From JAHBXL01 sp964409775 (GTDB lineage Bacteria; Planctomycetota; Phycisphaerae; Phycisphaerales; UBA1924), in assembly GCA_964409775.1 (NCBI GenBank), contig CAYPEI010000001.1, forward strand, positions 1 through 64,000: DNA of 64,000 nt, written 5' to 3'. A program made the translations under genes and the position numbers. Under the pieces are notes generated by a model. That model was not told the DNA's origin, did not search any database, and saw nothing but the letters and a program-made list of their open reading frames with translations. Shown here piece by piece: positions 28,069-37,347 of this stretch (position 1 is the stretch's first letter; each line of letters starts with the position of its first letter).

Positions 28069-28542
28069 TCATGGACTTTGGGGCGAAGGCCCCAGCGGCA
28101 CCACGAAGGCCGTCCCGCCGGTGCGCACGAGGCCCGAAGGCCGGCCCGCCTCCGCGAGCGCGGCCAGCAACTGATCGTCGCTCAGAATGCACACCCTCGC
28201 GGCGTGGCCGGTGTCACACGGCGTGGCCGGAAGCGGCTCACTTCCGGCGATGCGGACGGTGACATGCGAGCCCGCAGCGGTCGTTACGGGAACGGGAGCC
28301 GCGATTGGCTCGGTGCCTGTTTCGGTGAGGTTCGGCCGGGCGTCTCCTTGTGCGATGAACCCGCCATCCCGCGCTTCGCGAGTCGCAGACGGGCGACTCA
28401 AACTCGCGACATAGACCACCGCGACGAGGCCGGCACCGGGGACGACAACTCGCGTCAACCGCTTCCAATGCGTGCGGGATCGGAGGTGAGCGTGAAGTTC
28501 GCGCAGGATTTCTTCTTGGCGATTGAGGGGTGTGTTACTCAT
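28069..28542 (-). CDS. single-pass membrane protein, candidate anti-sigma factor
   Basis: 157 residues from the ATG at 28542, which lies 8 bases inside the sigma-factor gene. An earlier in-frame ATG would be entirely inside that gene. A cytoplasmic part of about 40 residues (RQEEILRELHAHLRS) precedes one transmembrane helix (VVVPGAGLVAVVYVASL) and a periplasmic part of about 100 residues with a Cys pair. No zinc anti-sigma motif (HxxxCxxC) is visible. The overlap with an ECF sigma gene and the topology suggest an anti-sigma or accessory factor of a non-zinc type; this is inference. Confidence 0.6.
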   Translation of the reverse strand: MSNTPLNRQEEILRELHAHLRSRTHWKRLTRVVVPGAGLVAVVYVASLSRPSATREARDGGFIAQGDARPNLTETGTEPIAAPVPVTTAAGSHVTVRIAGSEPLPATPCDTGHAARVCILSDDQLLAALAEAGRPSGLVRTGGTAFVVPLGPSPQSP

Positions 28543-29158
28543 GGTCGACCTCTTGCAGGGATTCGCCCAAGCGTTCGAGGGCGCGACGGATGCGACCATA
28601 GGCCGCACCCACGGTTGTGCCGACGGCCCGGGCCGCGCCATTCAGCGTTGTGCCGCGGCCGAAGCGCAGCAGCAGCAACTCCCGGTCATCGGGCTTCAGG
28701 TCGGCGATCAATGCGAGCACGTCCTCCGACGATGGCCGATCGTGCCTCGACAGGTCAGCAGCGCTTCCCCGCCGAACCGCCTGCTCGCGATGCATCCGTC
28801 GCAGGTCGCGACGCAGCAGGTCGATCGCCGCCGATCGGACGACCGCAGCGATCCAGCGATCGAGATCGTCGCACGCGGCGAGCCGGTTCAGCCGCGGCGC
28901 GTGATCGATGATCCGGACAAACGTCTCCTGCACGACATCGAGGCAGAACGACTCGTCACGCCGCGTCATGGCCCGGGCCAGACCGAGTGCCCGTGGAAAC
29001 CATGCGTGGTACAGCGCCGTGAGTGCGGCGTGGTCGCCGCGGGCCAGCCCTTCGAGCAGCCGGCGACTGTCCGCGGGCCTTGGATGCTCCACCCGCGCCG
29101 ATGCGGCCGGCATCCGGGAGTCGGGGCGCGAGCCTTGAGCATCGGAAGGATCGGCCAT
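28535..29158 (-). CDS. ECF-type RNA polymerase sigma factor
   Basis: A 207-residue sigma-70 family factor. Region 2 is LYHAWFPRALGLARAMTRRD followed by DVVQETFVRIID (about residues 48-85), with DRWIAAVVRSAAIDLLRR. Region 4 is LKPDDRELLLLRFGRGTTLN and AYGRIRRALERLGESL. The 30-residue N-terminal extension is Pro/Ser-rich. The gene lies between a secreted coiled-coil protein (57 bases upstream) and a membrane protein that overlaps its 3' end. The three probably form one unit, with the sigma factor controlling its own operon as is common. Confidence 0.88.
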   Translation of the reverse strand: MADPSDAQGSRPDSRMPAASARVEHPRPADSRRLLEGLARGDHAALTALYHAWFPRALGLARAMTRRDESFCLDVVQETFVRIIDHAPRLNRLAACDDLDRWIAAVVRSAAIDLLRRDLRRMHREQAVRRGSAADLSRHDRPSSEDVLALIADLKPDDRELLLLRFGRGTTLNGAARAVGTTVGAAYGRIRRALERLGESLQEVDHE

Positions 29159-29215
29159 GGCGGGGCGCCCAGGGACCGTTCGGATCAGGGGATGGGCGGC
29201 GGCGGTGACCGTTGC

Positions 29216-30565
29216 TTATTCCTTGGGCTGCTGCAGGAGTTGTTCGAGACTGATTCCCGGCAGTTTTGGTTCGTTGGCCTTGAGGCGGCGGGACACATTG
29301 AACAGGGCGACGAGCACCTCGTGCTGCGCTCGGGTCGCCCGCACCAAGATCGAGCCGCTGGAGTCTCCCGAGATCGGCTTGACCTCCATCGTGCCCTCAG
29401 GACTGATGGTCCTCTTCACGAGATCGAAGAAGTCGCGCTTGTACTCGGCCAGATCTCGAAGATCGTAGATCGCCGGCAGGAGTTCACGCGATGCCGCGGC
29501 CGGGATCGCTCCCCCGCCCGCCCCTTGCGCCAGGACATCGCGGCGCCTCGAGAACATCACCACGTTGGCCTCCGCCGCACTGACATTGGCACGCGCGACA
29601 TCAAGGTTCGCGCGGGCACGCTCGAACTCGGAACTGCCCACGTTTCCGGCGGCCATCAGTTTCTCGGTACGACTCACCTCAGCCTCCGCCGCGCGGACCT
29701 CTGACCTGGCCTTGTCCAGTTGTGCCTGCGCATTCTGAATCTGCGCTTCGAGTTCGATCTTCTGGAGTTCATCGGCGCGGGATCGGGAACCGGCACTGAG
29801 GTACTGCTGACGACGCTGGCCGATCGTCTCGTTCAACTGCGCCAGAACGCTGGAAATCAGCCGATGCTGATCGGGTGTCCCGCGTGCGATCAGGAGTTGA
29901 GTGTCCGGATGAAAGAGGAGTTGCGTCGGCACCACCCGCTCATCGCCCGCCTCGAGGTCCGCGGCGATCCTGAGCGCGCCGAGCACCGCCTCGTGCGGCA
30001 TACGGAGCGAAGGGTTGTCCTGCGGAAGCCCTGCAGGGGTCAAGATCAGGTCGCGCAGCGAGTACGCCTCGCTCTGGATCGGCATCGTCGGCACAGGCAT
30101 GCTCATCTGCTGCACGTTGCGCCCGGGTGCATACTGGATGGCGAACGTCAGGCTCTCATCGCCCTCATTCGTCATGTTGCGGGCGTCGAACTGGTGCTGG
30201 CCCTGGGTTCCGAATGCGTACCGCAGCGTCTCCAGGGCGGTCGCCGCCGAGACACGCTTCAGGGAGACCGCCGGGATGGTGATCTTTGCGGCCTCCGCGG
30301 GCACCATCACGTTTACCGGCGTCTTGGCGCTGGACTCCATCGCCGCCTTCTGCACCGCGTGCACATACTCGCCCACCGTGCCCCCCGCAAAGTCGACGTC
30401 GATGACGGGCATGGGCGGGCCTTCGACCTGCCTCGGCCGGGCTTGAGTGGGCACTTGAACGCTCGGCGGCACCGGGCTCGGCGGCTGCTTCTGGGCGGCG
30501 GTTGCGACGGACGCGGCAAGGACCACGAAGACCGGAAGTGTGGAAGCGAAGAGGGGGCGTGGCAT
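29216..30565 (-). CDS. secreted coiled-coil protein upstream of the sigma factor
   Basis: The 449-residue protein has a signal peptide (MPRPLFASTLPVFVVLAASVATA). A Pro-rich segment is followed by two small alpha/beta modules (VDFAGGTVGEYVHAVQKAA and LLFHPDTQLLIARGTPDQHR). Their spacing recalls secretin N-domains and STN-like domains. A heptad-rich coiled coil spans about 255-340 (KIELEAQIQNAQAQLDKARS onward). A C-terminal domain of about 90 residues follows. I do not recognise the whole family. It is likely periplasmic and could be the sensor or target of the sigma unit behind it. Confidence 0.7.
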   Translation of the reverse strand: MPRPLFASTLPVFVVLAASVATAAQKQPPSPVPPSVQVPTQARPRQVEGPPMPVIDVDFAGGTVGEYVHAVQKAAMESSAKTPVNVMVPAEAAKITIPAVSLKRVSAATALETLRYAFGTQGQHQFDARNMTNEGDESLTFAIQYAPGRNVQQMSMPVPTMPIQSEAYSLRDLILTPAGLPQDNPSLRMPHEAVLGALRIAADLEAGDERVVPTQLLFHPDTQLLIARGTPDQHRLISSVLAQLNETIGQRRQQYLSAGSRSRADELQKIELEAQIQNAQAQLDKARSEVRAAEAEVSRTEKLMAAGNVGSSEFERARANLDVARANVSAAEANVVMFSRRRDVLAQGAGGGAIPAAASRELLPAIYDLRDLAEYKRDFFDLVKRTISPEGTMEVKPISGDSSGSILVRATRAQHEVLVALFNVSRRLKANEPKLPGISLEQLLQQPKE

Positions 30566-30738
30566 CGGCTTCTCCTGTGTGTGTACCGCAGGAGAACGCC
30601 GCGGAGGCGTCGGTTTGGCGCGGTCAGCCTCGGATTCCGGCGGTCAACTCATCAGACCGAACCAGGTGCGGGAGGACGTTGTGGGAGGGTGGCGGGTTGT
30701 GGCGTGACCTGACGGGGTGGCTCCTACACTCTCGGCCG

Positions 30739-31876
30739 ATGCACTACGACGCCCACCAGCCCATCATCAACGACATCGAGGCGCGGATCTTGACCATCCG
30801 CGACTCGCTTTAACTACGAATCCATACTCAAGGAGCAGGCCGAACTCGAGAGCCGCATGGAGTCGGCCGATTTCTGGGACCGGCCGGGAGAGGCCAAGCG
30901 CATCGTCGATGAGGTCAAGGCCCTTCGCGCCAAGACCGAGCCTCTCCGCAAGGTGATCGCGGAGTTCGAGGATGCCAAGATCGCCTACGAGATGGCCCGC
31001 GAGGTCAACGACAAGGACCTGCTGGCCGAGGCCGACCAGAAACTCTTCGAGATCGCCGGAACCGCCGACGAGCCCGGCCGGATGCACAAAGTCGAACTCC
31101 AGTCGCTTCTGGCCGGCAAGCACGACCATCGCAACTGCTTCCTGACCATCCAGGCCGGCGCCGGCGGCAAAGAGGCCAACGACTGGGTCGAGATGCTGTT
31201 CCGGATGTACATCTTCTACTGCGAGAAGATGGGCTGGCAGATGGAGGAGGTCTCGAAGATCTTCGGATCCGAGGTCGGCATCGACTCGGTCACCATCCAT
31301 GTCAAGGGGCCGTTCGCGTTCGGATACCTGAGCACCGAACGGGGCACGCACCGGCTGGCCCGAGTCAGTCCCTTCAACGCCGAAGGCAAGCGGCAAACCA
31401 GTTTCGCAACCGTCGACGTCGTCCCCGAGATCGAAGAGACCAAGATCAAGATCCCGGAGAAGGACCTCGACATTGTCGCGTTCGTACGGGCCAGCGGGCC
31501 CGGTGGCCAGAACGTAAACAAGGTCGCCACCGCGATCCGCGTCACGCACATCCCCACCGGCATCCAGGTCACATCGAACACCTTCCGCGATCAGCCGCAG
31601 AACCGAGCGCAGGCCCTCGCCGTCCTCCAGGCCAAACTCGAGATCATCGAGGAAGAACGGCGGCAGAAGGAACTCGCCGCCGCGACCGGTGGAGCGGTCG
31701 AGATGGGCTGGGGCACGCAGATCCGCTCCTATGTGTTCTACGACAACCGCGTCAAGGACCACCGCACCGATGTGGAGTCGCGGGACTACGAGCGGGTGCT
31801 CCGCGGCGAGATCCAGCCCTTCGTCGATGCCGAACTGAAGCGGCGGATGAAGGAAAAGAGCAACGCGGGCGTCTGA
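30739..31876 (+). CDS. prfB: peptide chain release factor 2, with programmed +1 frameshift
   Basis: Releases finished protein at UAA and UGA codons. Translation starts at ATG 30739, runs 24 codons to CTT (30808-30810), meets in-frame TAA (30811-30813), and must shift by +1 to continue with AAC TAC GAA at 30812. The joined product is about 378 residues. The shifted N-terminus (NYESILKEQAELESRMESADFWDRP) continues the RF2 coiled-coil domain. The codon-recognition tripeptide SPF (VSPFNAEGKRQTSF) identifies RF2 rather than RF1, and GPGGQNVNKV carries the catalytic GGQ. A start at 30857 gives a shorter form without the first helix. Confidence 0.93.
30808..30814 (+). promoter_or_regulatory. prfB +1 frameshift site CTTTAAC
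   Basis: CTT TAA C matches the usual CTT TGA C slip site, except that the stop codon is TAA. The internal Shine-Dalgarno-like element (AGGGGG a few bases before CTT in E. coli) is missing; the preceding bases are GCGACTCG. Skipping T at 30811 restores the frame. Confidence 0.85.
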
Positions 31877-31882
31877 TCCGTG

Positions 31883-33352
31883 CTAGAGCAGCGGCCCGAA
31901 GAGTTGCGCGGCATTGTCGCGGAAGATCTGCCAGCGCGGCCGCCTCCGCCAATCGTCGAGGTGGATCTCGTACGACTTGGAGATGTAGTCTGACTGCATG
32001 AACCGGATCTCGCTGGCGAAGTCGTCGTCGTAGACGAACGCAGACACCTCGAAGTTGAGCCAGAACGATCGGGCATCGAAGTTGGCCGATCCGATGAGGG
32101 CGTATCGGCGGTCGACGGTCACGGTCTTGCTGTGCAGCAGACCGCCGCGGTAGTGCATGATCACGACACCCGACTCCAGAAGGTCGAGATAACTCGCGCG
32201 TCCCGCCGCGGCGACGAGCCACGAATCAATCTCGTGAGGCATGACCAGCGTCACCCGAACGCCGCGACGCGCGGCCGCCTGCAGGGCCTTGCTCGTGGCA
32301 TCGTCGGGGACGAAGTAGGGGGTGGTCATGATCAGTTCCTCCCGGGCCGAGTACACAATCGTCAGCAGCGCCTGGTGGATGGCGTCGGGAGCAGGCCCGG
32401 GGCCGGAGGGGATGATCTGCAGTACGCCGGTGGTGCCCGCGGCCGGCTTGTGGTCGGGCAGGTACCGTTCAACGTCGGTGAGGGCCTCCTCGGTATCGAG
32501 CAGCCAGTCCTGCAGGAAGACGATCCCCAGCGCGCCCGCGGCAGGGCCCTCGACGCGGATGCTCGCGTCGACGTAGCGCCCGATCTTCCAGATCCAACCG
32601 ACGCGGAACGACGCGTCGGTCATGTTGTGGCTCCCGCAATAGGCAACCTTGCCGTCGATGACCGCGATCTTGCGGTGATTGCGAAGATCGATGCGCTCGA
32701 GGAACATGCGGGTGAGTCCGACGGGCAGAGCCTCGACGACGCTCACGCCCCCCTGACGCATGCGCTTTGCCGTGTTGCCGCGAAGAAACTGCTTCGAGCC
32801 GACAGCATCGACGAGCACCCGGCACTCCACGCCGCGTGAGGCCGCACGGATCAGCGCGGTCGCGATGTCCTCGAGTTGTCCGGGGGTGTCCTCCTGCCAG
32901 ATGTAGTACAGCAGGTGACAGTGCGATGTGGCGTCATCGATGTCCTTGATGATCGAGGTCAGCAACTGGTCAGCCGTTCCGATCAGCCTCAGCGAGTTGC
33001 CCTTGAGCGGCGGGAGTCCCGACACCGCGGTGCCGAACTTGGCGATCTGTGTCCATGGGCCGTCGGCGCCAAGGCTGGTATCGGCATGGCGGTGACGCCA
33101 GAGCGTCGTGGCGCGTTCGTCAAAGTCCTTGGCGAGTTGCTCGTATCGGCGGAGACGACGGCTGCCCAGGCGGCTCTCGCCGATGAGAAAGTAGAGAAAC
33201 GCGCCCACGAACGGCAGGAATGCGAGCACCGCCAGCCACATCAGCGTGGCGGTCACCGGTCGTCGCAGGTAGATGATGCGCACGGCAACGGTGAGGCGGA
33301 CACCGATCTCGATCAGCGCAATCCAGAGTGGGATGGCGGGCAGTTCCAGCAT
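31883..33352 (-). CDS. cls: cardiolipin synthase
   Basis: The 489-residue phospholipase-D-type enzyme makes cardiolipin from phosphatidylglycerol at the inner membrane. The start at 33352 (MLELPAIPLWIAL) places two transmembrane helices first. A longer frame would add 26 residues without membrane character. A short PLDc_N-like segment is followed by two catalytic HKD motifs, HRKIAVIDG (near 240) and HSKTVTVDR (near 410), each with the expected GS(H/A)N afterwards (YCGSHNMTDASF, LIGSANFDARSF). Full length for the family. It follows the photolyase gene by 81 bases and ends 6 bases from the convergent prfB stop. Confidence 0.93.
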   Translation of the reverse strand: MLELPAIPLWIALIEIGVRLTVAVRIIYLRRPVTATLMWLAVLAFLPFVGAFLYFLIGESRLGSRRLRRYEQLAKDFDERATTLWRHRHADTSLGADGPWTQIAKFGTAVSGLPPLKGNSLRLIGTADQLLTSIIKDIDDATSHCHLLYYIWQEDTPGQLEDIATALIRAASRGVECRVLVDAVGSKQFLRGNTAKRMRQGGVSVVEALPVGLTRMFLERIDLRNHRKIAVIDGKVAYCGSHNMTDASFRVGWIWKIGRYVDASIRVEGPAAGALGIVFLQDWLLDTEEALTDVERYLPDHKPAAGTTGVLQIIPSGPGPAPDAIHQALLTIVYSAREELIMTTPYFVPDDATSKALQAAARRGVRVTLVMPHEIDSWLVAAAGRASYLDLLESGVVIMHYRGGLLHSKTVTVDRRYALIGSANFDARSFWLNFEVSAFVYDDDFASEIRFMQSDYISKSYEIHLDDWRRRPRWQIFRDNAAQLFGPLL

Positions 33353-33433
33353 GGCGTCGGACCCGTTCGAGGCGGTGCATCCGCGCAGGGATGACCGTAT
33401 CCGCGGCGGCGGATGATACGGGAACGCCAATCG

Positions 33434-34882
33434 TCAGTGCTGGATTGCCTTGAACGCCCCGAGCACGCGGTCGCGAACACTCGCCCGATCAACCACGGGT
33501 TCGGGGTAATCAACCTGGGCTCGGGACAGTGGCGGAAGTTCCGAGGGGTCGTGGACCGGGCCGTTCTCTCCGCCTTCAAGATCTCCGAGTTCGGGGACAT
33601 GGCGACGGATGTACTCGCCCGCGGGGTCGAACTTCCGTGACTGGCTGATGGGATTGAAGATGCGGAAGTAGGGGGCCGCGTCAGTGCCTGTCGATGCCGA
33701 CCATTGCCAGCCGCCGTTGTTCTGCGACAGGTCGGCATCGATGAGGTGCCGCATGAAGTGTCGCTCACCCCACCGCCACGGCAGAAACAGGTCCTTGGTC
33801 AGATACATGGCGGTGATCATGCGGACGCGGTTGTGCATCCAGCCGGTGGCGGCAAGTTGGCGCATGCCGGCATCGACGATTGGGATGCCGGTGCGGCCCT
33901 CGCACCACGCGGCGAAGTGATCGAGGTTGTCTGACCACCGGATGCGATCGGTCGCGGGCTTGAAGGCGCGGCCCATCGAGACGCGCGGGAAGCCGGCGAG
34001 GATGTGCTTGTAAAACTCCCGCCATGCCAGTTCGCTGATCCACGTGGATTGGCCGGCCCGGTTGGGCTTGGGGTTGTCGAGTTTGCCCTCGTTCGCCTCG
34101 ATCGCCGCCCGCAGGCAGGTCCGCGGCGAGATCGCCCCGATCGCGAGGTACGGCGAAAGTCTGCTCGTGCCATCCGCGGCCGGGAAGTCGCGGTCGTGCT
34201 TGTACTGCACCAGCGGCTTGCCGCCGAATGCCCGGAGTCGATCCAGTGCCGCGGCCTCACCCGCGGGCCAGAGGTGATCGGGGACGATGGTCTCGAAGCC
34301 GGGAAGAGTGTCGGGGATGGCCGACGGGGCGATGTCGAGCATCGGCTGCGTTGCGATCGCGGAGAGCGGCGCGACCATGCCGCGTTCCTCGACAACCTTG
34401 TACCAGGCTTTCTTGAACGGCGTGAAGACGGTGTAAACGCGATCCTCTCCCGTGCGAACGGCGCCGGGCTCGATGATGCACTGGTCATCGACAGCGTGGA
34501 CCGCGATGCCGTCGCTCGCAAAGCGAGCCTCAACGGCGCCATCGCGATGCCGCTCATTCACCTCGTACTCGCGGGCGTAGTACAGCGCCGTGCACGCGTG
34601 CTTCGAGGCGACTCTCGCAAGGATCTCGGGCGCCTGGGCAAAGGTCTCGGTGCGTTCGATGAGCAGGGGGATGTTGAGCCTCGCCAGCGCGGCGGAGAGT
34701 TCGCGGAGCGTGCGGAGGATGAAGCGAACCTTGACGCCGCCCCAGTCGTGCTGCTTCCACTGCGTCGGCGCGAGCAGAAAGACGCCGACGATGCCGGAGC
34801 CGCCCTCGCGAGCCGCCGCCGCGGCAAGCGCTCCATGATCGTGCGTACGGAGATCGGAACGAAACCAGACGAGGGACCTCAT
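33434..34882 (-). CDS. phr: deoxyribodipyrimidine photolyase
   Basis: A 482-residue FAD-dependent DNA repair enzyme that uses light to split cyclobutane pyrimidine dimers. The N-terminal photolyase domain starts LVWFRSDLRTHDHGAL. The FAD-binding domain contains TSRLSPYLAIGAISPRTCL, WISELAWREFYKH, GRTGIPIVDAGMRQLAATGWMHNR and the closing NNGGWQWSASTGTDAAPYFRIFNP. These are the class I CPD photolyase motifs. Plant-type cryptochromes share the fold, but the WQW segment favours a repair enzyme. It lies 51 bases after the E2 gene on the same strand. Confidence 0.95.
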   Translation of the reverse strand: MRSLVWFRSDLRTHDHGALAAAAAREGGSGIVGVFLLAPTQWKQHDWGGVKVRFILRTLRELSAALARLNIPLLIERTETFAQAPEILARVASKHACTALYYAREYEVNERHRDGAVEARFASDGIAVHAVDDQCIIEPGAVRTGEDRVYTVFTPFKKAWYKVVEERGMVAPLSAIATQPMLDIAPSAIPDTLPGFETIVPDHLWPAGEAAALDRLRAFGGKPLVQYKHDRDFPAADGTSRLSPYLAIGAISPRTCLRAAIEANEGKLDNPKPNRAGQSTWISELAWREFYKHILAGFPRVSMGRAFKPATDRIRWSDNLDHFAAWCEGRTGIPIVDAGMRQLAATGWMHNRVRMITAMYLTKDLFLPWRWGERHFMRHLIDADLSQNNGGWQWSASTGTDAAPYFRIFNPISQSRKFDPAGEYIRRHVPELGDLEGGENGPVHDPSELPPLSRAQVDYPEPVVDRASVRDRVLGAFKAIQH

Positions 34883-34933
34883 AGGCGGGCTCCAGTCGTC
34901 TGAGTTCGACAGGACTCGGGAGAGGGATTCGGC

Positions 34934-36370
34934 CTACGCCCGTGCCGGCCCGAGCAGAACTTCCGGCTCCTGCAGCAGCCGGATGATCTCCGCCAGAGCC
35001 AGTGCCGCGGTTGCGCCGTCTACAACGCGGTGATCGCAGGCAAGGCTCAGCGGCAGCAGGTTGCCGACGAAGATGCCGCCGTTGCGGACGACCGGCGCGG
35101 GGCGTGCGCGGCCGACGCCCAGGATTCCGACCTCCGGGTAGTTGATGATCGGCGTGGCAAAGCGGCCCGCGTGCGATCCGACGTTGCTGATGGTAAACGT
35201 CGAGCCCATCAGTTGCTCGCGCGAGGCGGTGCGGTTGCGGGCGGCCTCGGCGACGGTGGCGATGTGGCGGCCGATCTCCAGCACGCCGAAGGCGTCGCAG
35301 TCGCGGATCACCGGAACCATCAGGCCGCTCTCGGTGTCGGCGGCAATGCCCAGGTGCACCGCGCGGTGCTGCACGATCGCGGCTTCGTAGTTCGGGTCGC
35401 TCGGCTTCTCATCGACAGTCGCGTTCATCGCACGGAAGCGGGAGTCGGTCAGCACTCGGCAGACCGCCGCCGCGACAAACGGCAGGAACGACAGTTTCTC
35501 GCCGCTCGCCGCGCCGAGTTTCTTGCGGAGGCCGTCCAGCGCCGAAACATCGGCCTCGTCCATGACGTTGAAGTGAACCGCCTGGTTGACACTCTCGCGC
35601 AGGCGGTTGGCGATCGTTCGGCGCACGCCGCGGAACGGGACGCGGATGGACGCTTCGCCGGCGGGGAAACTCGCCACTTCGCGGCGGACAGGCGCGGGTG
35701 TCGCTCGGGGCGAGTCGGCGACGCGCGAGTGCGACTCGCCGCGGCCGGCGGGGGCGACATCGGGAGAGGCGCGAGCCGGGGATTTCGCCGCGGGGCGTCC
35801 GCCGCCCGAAGCCGCCGCTCGCACATCCTTCTCGGTGACGCGCCCGGCGATTCCGGTTCCGAGGCAGGTGCTGATGTCGACACCCAGGTCGCGGGCGATG
35901 CGACGAACGGCGGGCGTCGCGAGGACCTTCCCCGCCTCGGCGGTCACCCCGCCGATCGCGCCGGACATCTTGCCAACCACCGTGCCGTCATCTTCCCGAC
36001 CGGCAGGCGCGGCCTCGGGCTCGGATTTGGCGTGGTGAGAACCGTTTTGCGCGCCGGATCCCCCAATCTTGGCAGGCTTGGGCTCAGGAGCGGCGGTGGC
36101 GGCCGTCCCTGCACCCCCTTCATAGGTGACCAGAGGATTGCCCACGTGCTGGATCTCTCCCTCGACACCGTGGAGTTGCTTGATGACGCCCGCGCGAGGG
36201 CTGGGAACCTCGACGAGGGCCTTGTCGGTTTCCATTTCGGCGAGGATGTCGTGCTCGGCGACGGTGTCACCAACCTTGACGCGCCACTTGATGAGTTCGG
36301 CCTCGTGGACGCCCTCGCCGAGATCGGGGAGGATGAACACGTTGGGGTCGGTGGACTTTGCGTGCGCCAT
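34934..36370 (-). CDS. dihydrolipoamide acyltransferase (E2 of a 2-oxoacid dehydrogenase)
   Basis: 478 residues from the ATG at 36370. The lipoyl domain has the acceptor Lys in EMETDKALVEVPSP (near residue 50). An Ala/Pro/Gly-rich linker is followed by a peripheral-subunit binding domain (ATPAVRRIARDLGVDI, TGIAGRVTEKDV). The catalytic domain ends with the active-site DHRVVDGATAA. All three domains are intact. Whether it serves pyruvate or branched-chain oxoacids cannot be told from this. No E1 or E3 gene lies within the window, so the complex must be encoded in more than one place. Confidence 0.93.
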   Translation of the reverse strand: MAHAKSTDPNVFILPDLGEGVHEAELIKWRVKVGDTVAEHDILAEMETDKALVEVPSPRAGVIKQLHGVEGEIQHVGNPLVTYEGGAGTAATAAPEPKPAKIGGSGAQNGSHHAKSEPEAAPAGREDDGTVVGKMSGAIGGVTAEAGKVLATPAVRRIARDLGVDISTCLGTGIAGRVTEKDVRAAASGGGRPAAKSPARASPDVAPAGRGESHSRVADSPRATPAPVRREVASFPAGEASIRVPFRGVRRTIANRLRESVNQAVHFNVMDEADVSALDGLRKKLGAASGEKLSFLPFVAAAVCRVLTDSRFRAMNATVDEKPSDPNYEAAIVQHRAVHLGIAADTESGLMVPVIRDCDAFGVLEIGRHIATVAEAARNRTASREQLMGSTFTISNVGSHAGRFATPIINYPEVGILGVGRARPAPVVRNGGIFVGNLLPLSLACDHRVVDGATAALALAEIIRLLQEPEVLLGPARA

Positions 36371-36507
36371 GATCTTCTCGCTGCGATTGGAACCCCTCTG
36401 GGGGGAAGGAACGCCGATGACGGGGCCCAACGGGGGGAAGGGAGACGCTGGGCCCGAGCCTCTAGTCTATCCGCAACGCCCCGAATCCTCACCCCCGGAA
36501 GCCCAGC

Positions 36508-37332
36508 GTGGACATGCTTGAAATCGCCAAACTGGAAGAAGGCCGACAGGCCGAAGCCCTTGCCGAACTGGCCGGCGAGGTGCGGAGGGTGGGGGGCGGG
36601 GTTGCCGGCCGCGGCCCGGGGGGCTCATGGTTGAACAACGCCGTGGGCCTCGGGCTGTCGGGCCCGGTGTCCGAGGACGAGATCGCCTACCTGACGCGGT
36701 GGTACGAAGGAGCGGGAATCGAGCCGCGGGTTGAACTGTGTCCGATGGCCCATGAATCGCTGATCCGCGCGTTGGAGCGCCAGAAGTTCGTCGTGCGGTG
36801 CTTCGAGTCGGTGCTGTACCGGGAAATCGACCCGAACCATGCGGTGCTGCCGGTAATGGGACCGCTCGATGGCGGCAGGCTCACCATCCGGATGGTTGAT
36901 CCAACCAGCGATTCGGAGGTGCGGGAGTATGTCCGCGTGTGTGGCTCAGGGTTCCTGCCGCCCGGGGTCACCGAGATGCCCGAGGAGCATGTCGCGGTCG
37001 CGATGCGCGTCGTGCGCCATCCACGCACCGTCGCGATGATGGCGATGCTTGACGGCCGGTGCGTCGGCGCGGGCGGCATGGGGTTGCACGACCGGGTCTG
37101 CGCGCTGTTCGGCCTGAGCGTGCTGCCGGAGTTCCGGCGCAGGGGGATTCAGCAGGCGCTGATCGCCGCGAGACTCAACCACGCCGCCGCCCGGGGCGCA
37201 CGCCTGGCGACGATCGGCTCCCGCCCCGGCGCGGGGACGGAGCGCAACGTGCGCCGGATGGGGTTCGCGACGGCGTACACCAAGCCGGTCGTGGTGCGGC
37301 CGGGGGAAGGGCTGGCGAGGAATCCGAGTTAA
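36508..37332 (+). CDS. GNAT family acetyltransferase
   Basis: The 274-residue protein uses a GTG start at 36508 with GGAAG 6 bases upstream; an ATG six bases later is an alternative. The N-terminal half holds a degenerate GNAT-like unit (WYEGAGIEPRVELCP, VRCFESVLYREI). The C-terminal half is a full acetyl-CoA domain with GLSVLPEFRRRGIQQALI as the pyrophosphate-binding loop. Similar tandem GNAT proteins exist widely. The substrate is not identifiable. It converges with the dockerin-type gene 15 bases away. Confidence 0.82.
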   Translation: MDMLEIAKLEEGRQAEALAELAGEVRRVGGGVAGRGPGGSWLNNAVGLGLSGPVSEDEIAYLTRWYEGAGIEPRVELCPMAHESLIRALERQKFVVRCFESVLYREIDPNHAVLPVMGPLDGGRLTIRMVDPTSDSEVREYVRVCGSGFLPPGVTEMPEEHVAVAMRVVRHPRTVAMMAMLDGRCVGAGGMGLHDRVCALFGLSVLPEFRRRGIQQALIAARLNHAAARGARLATIGSRPGAGTERNVRRMGFATAYTKPVVVRPGEGLARNPS

Positions 37333-37347
37333 GGCTGGGGGCGAGAT

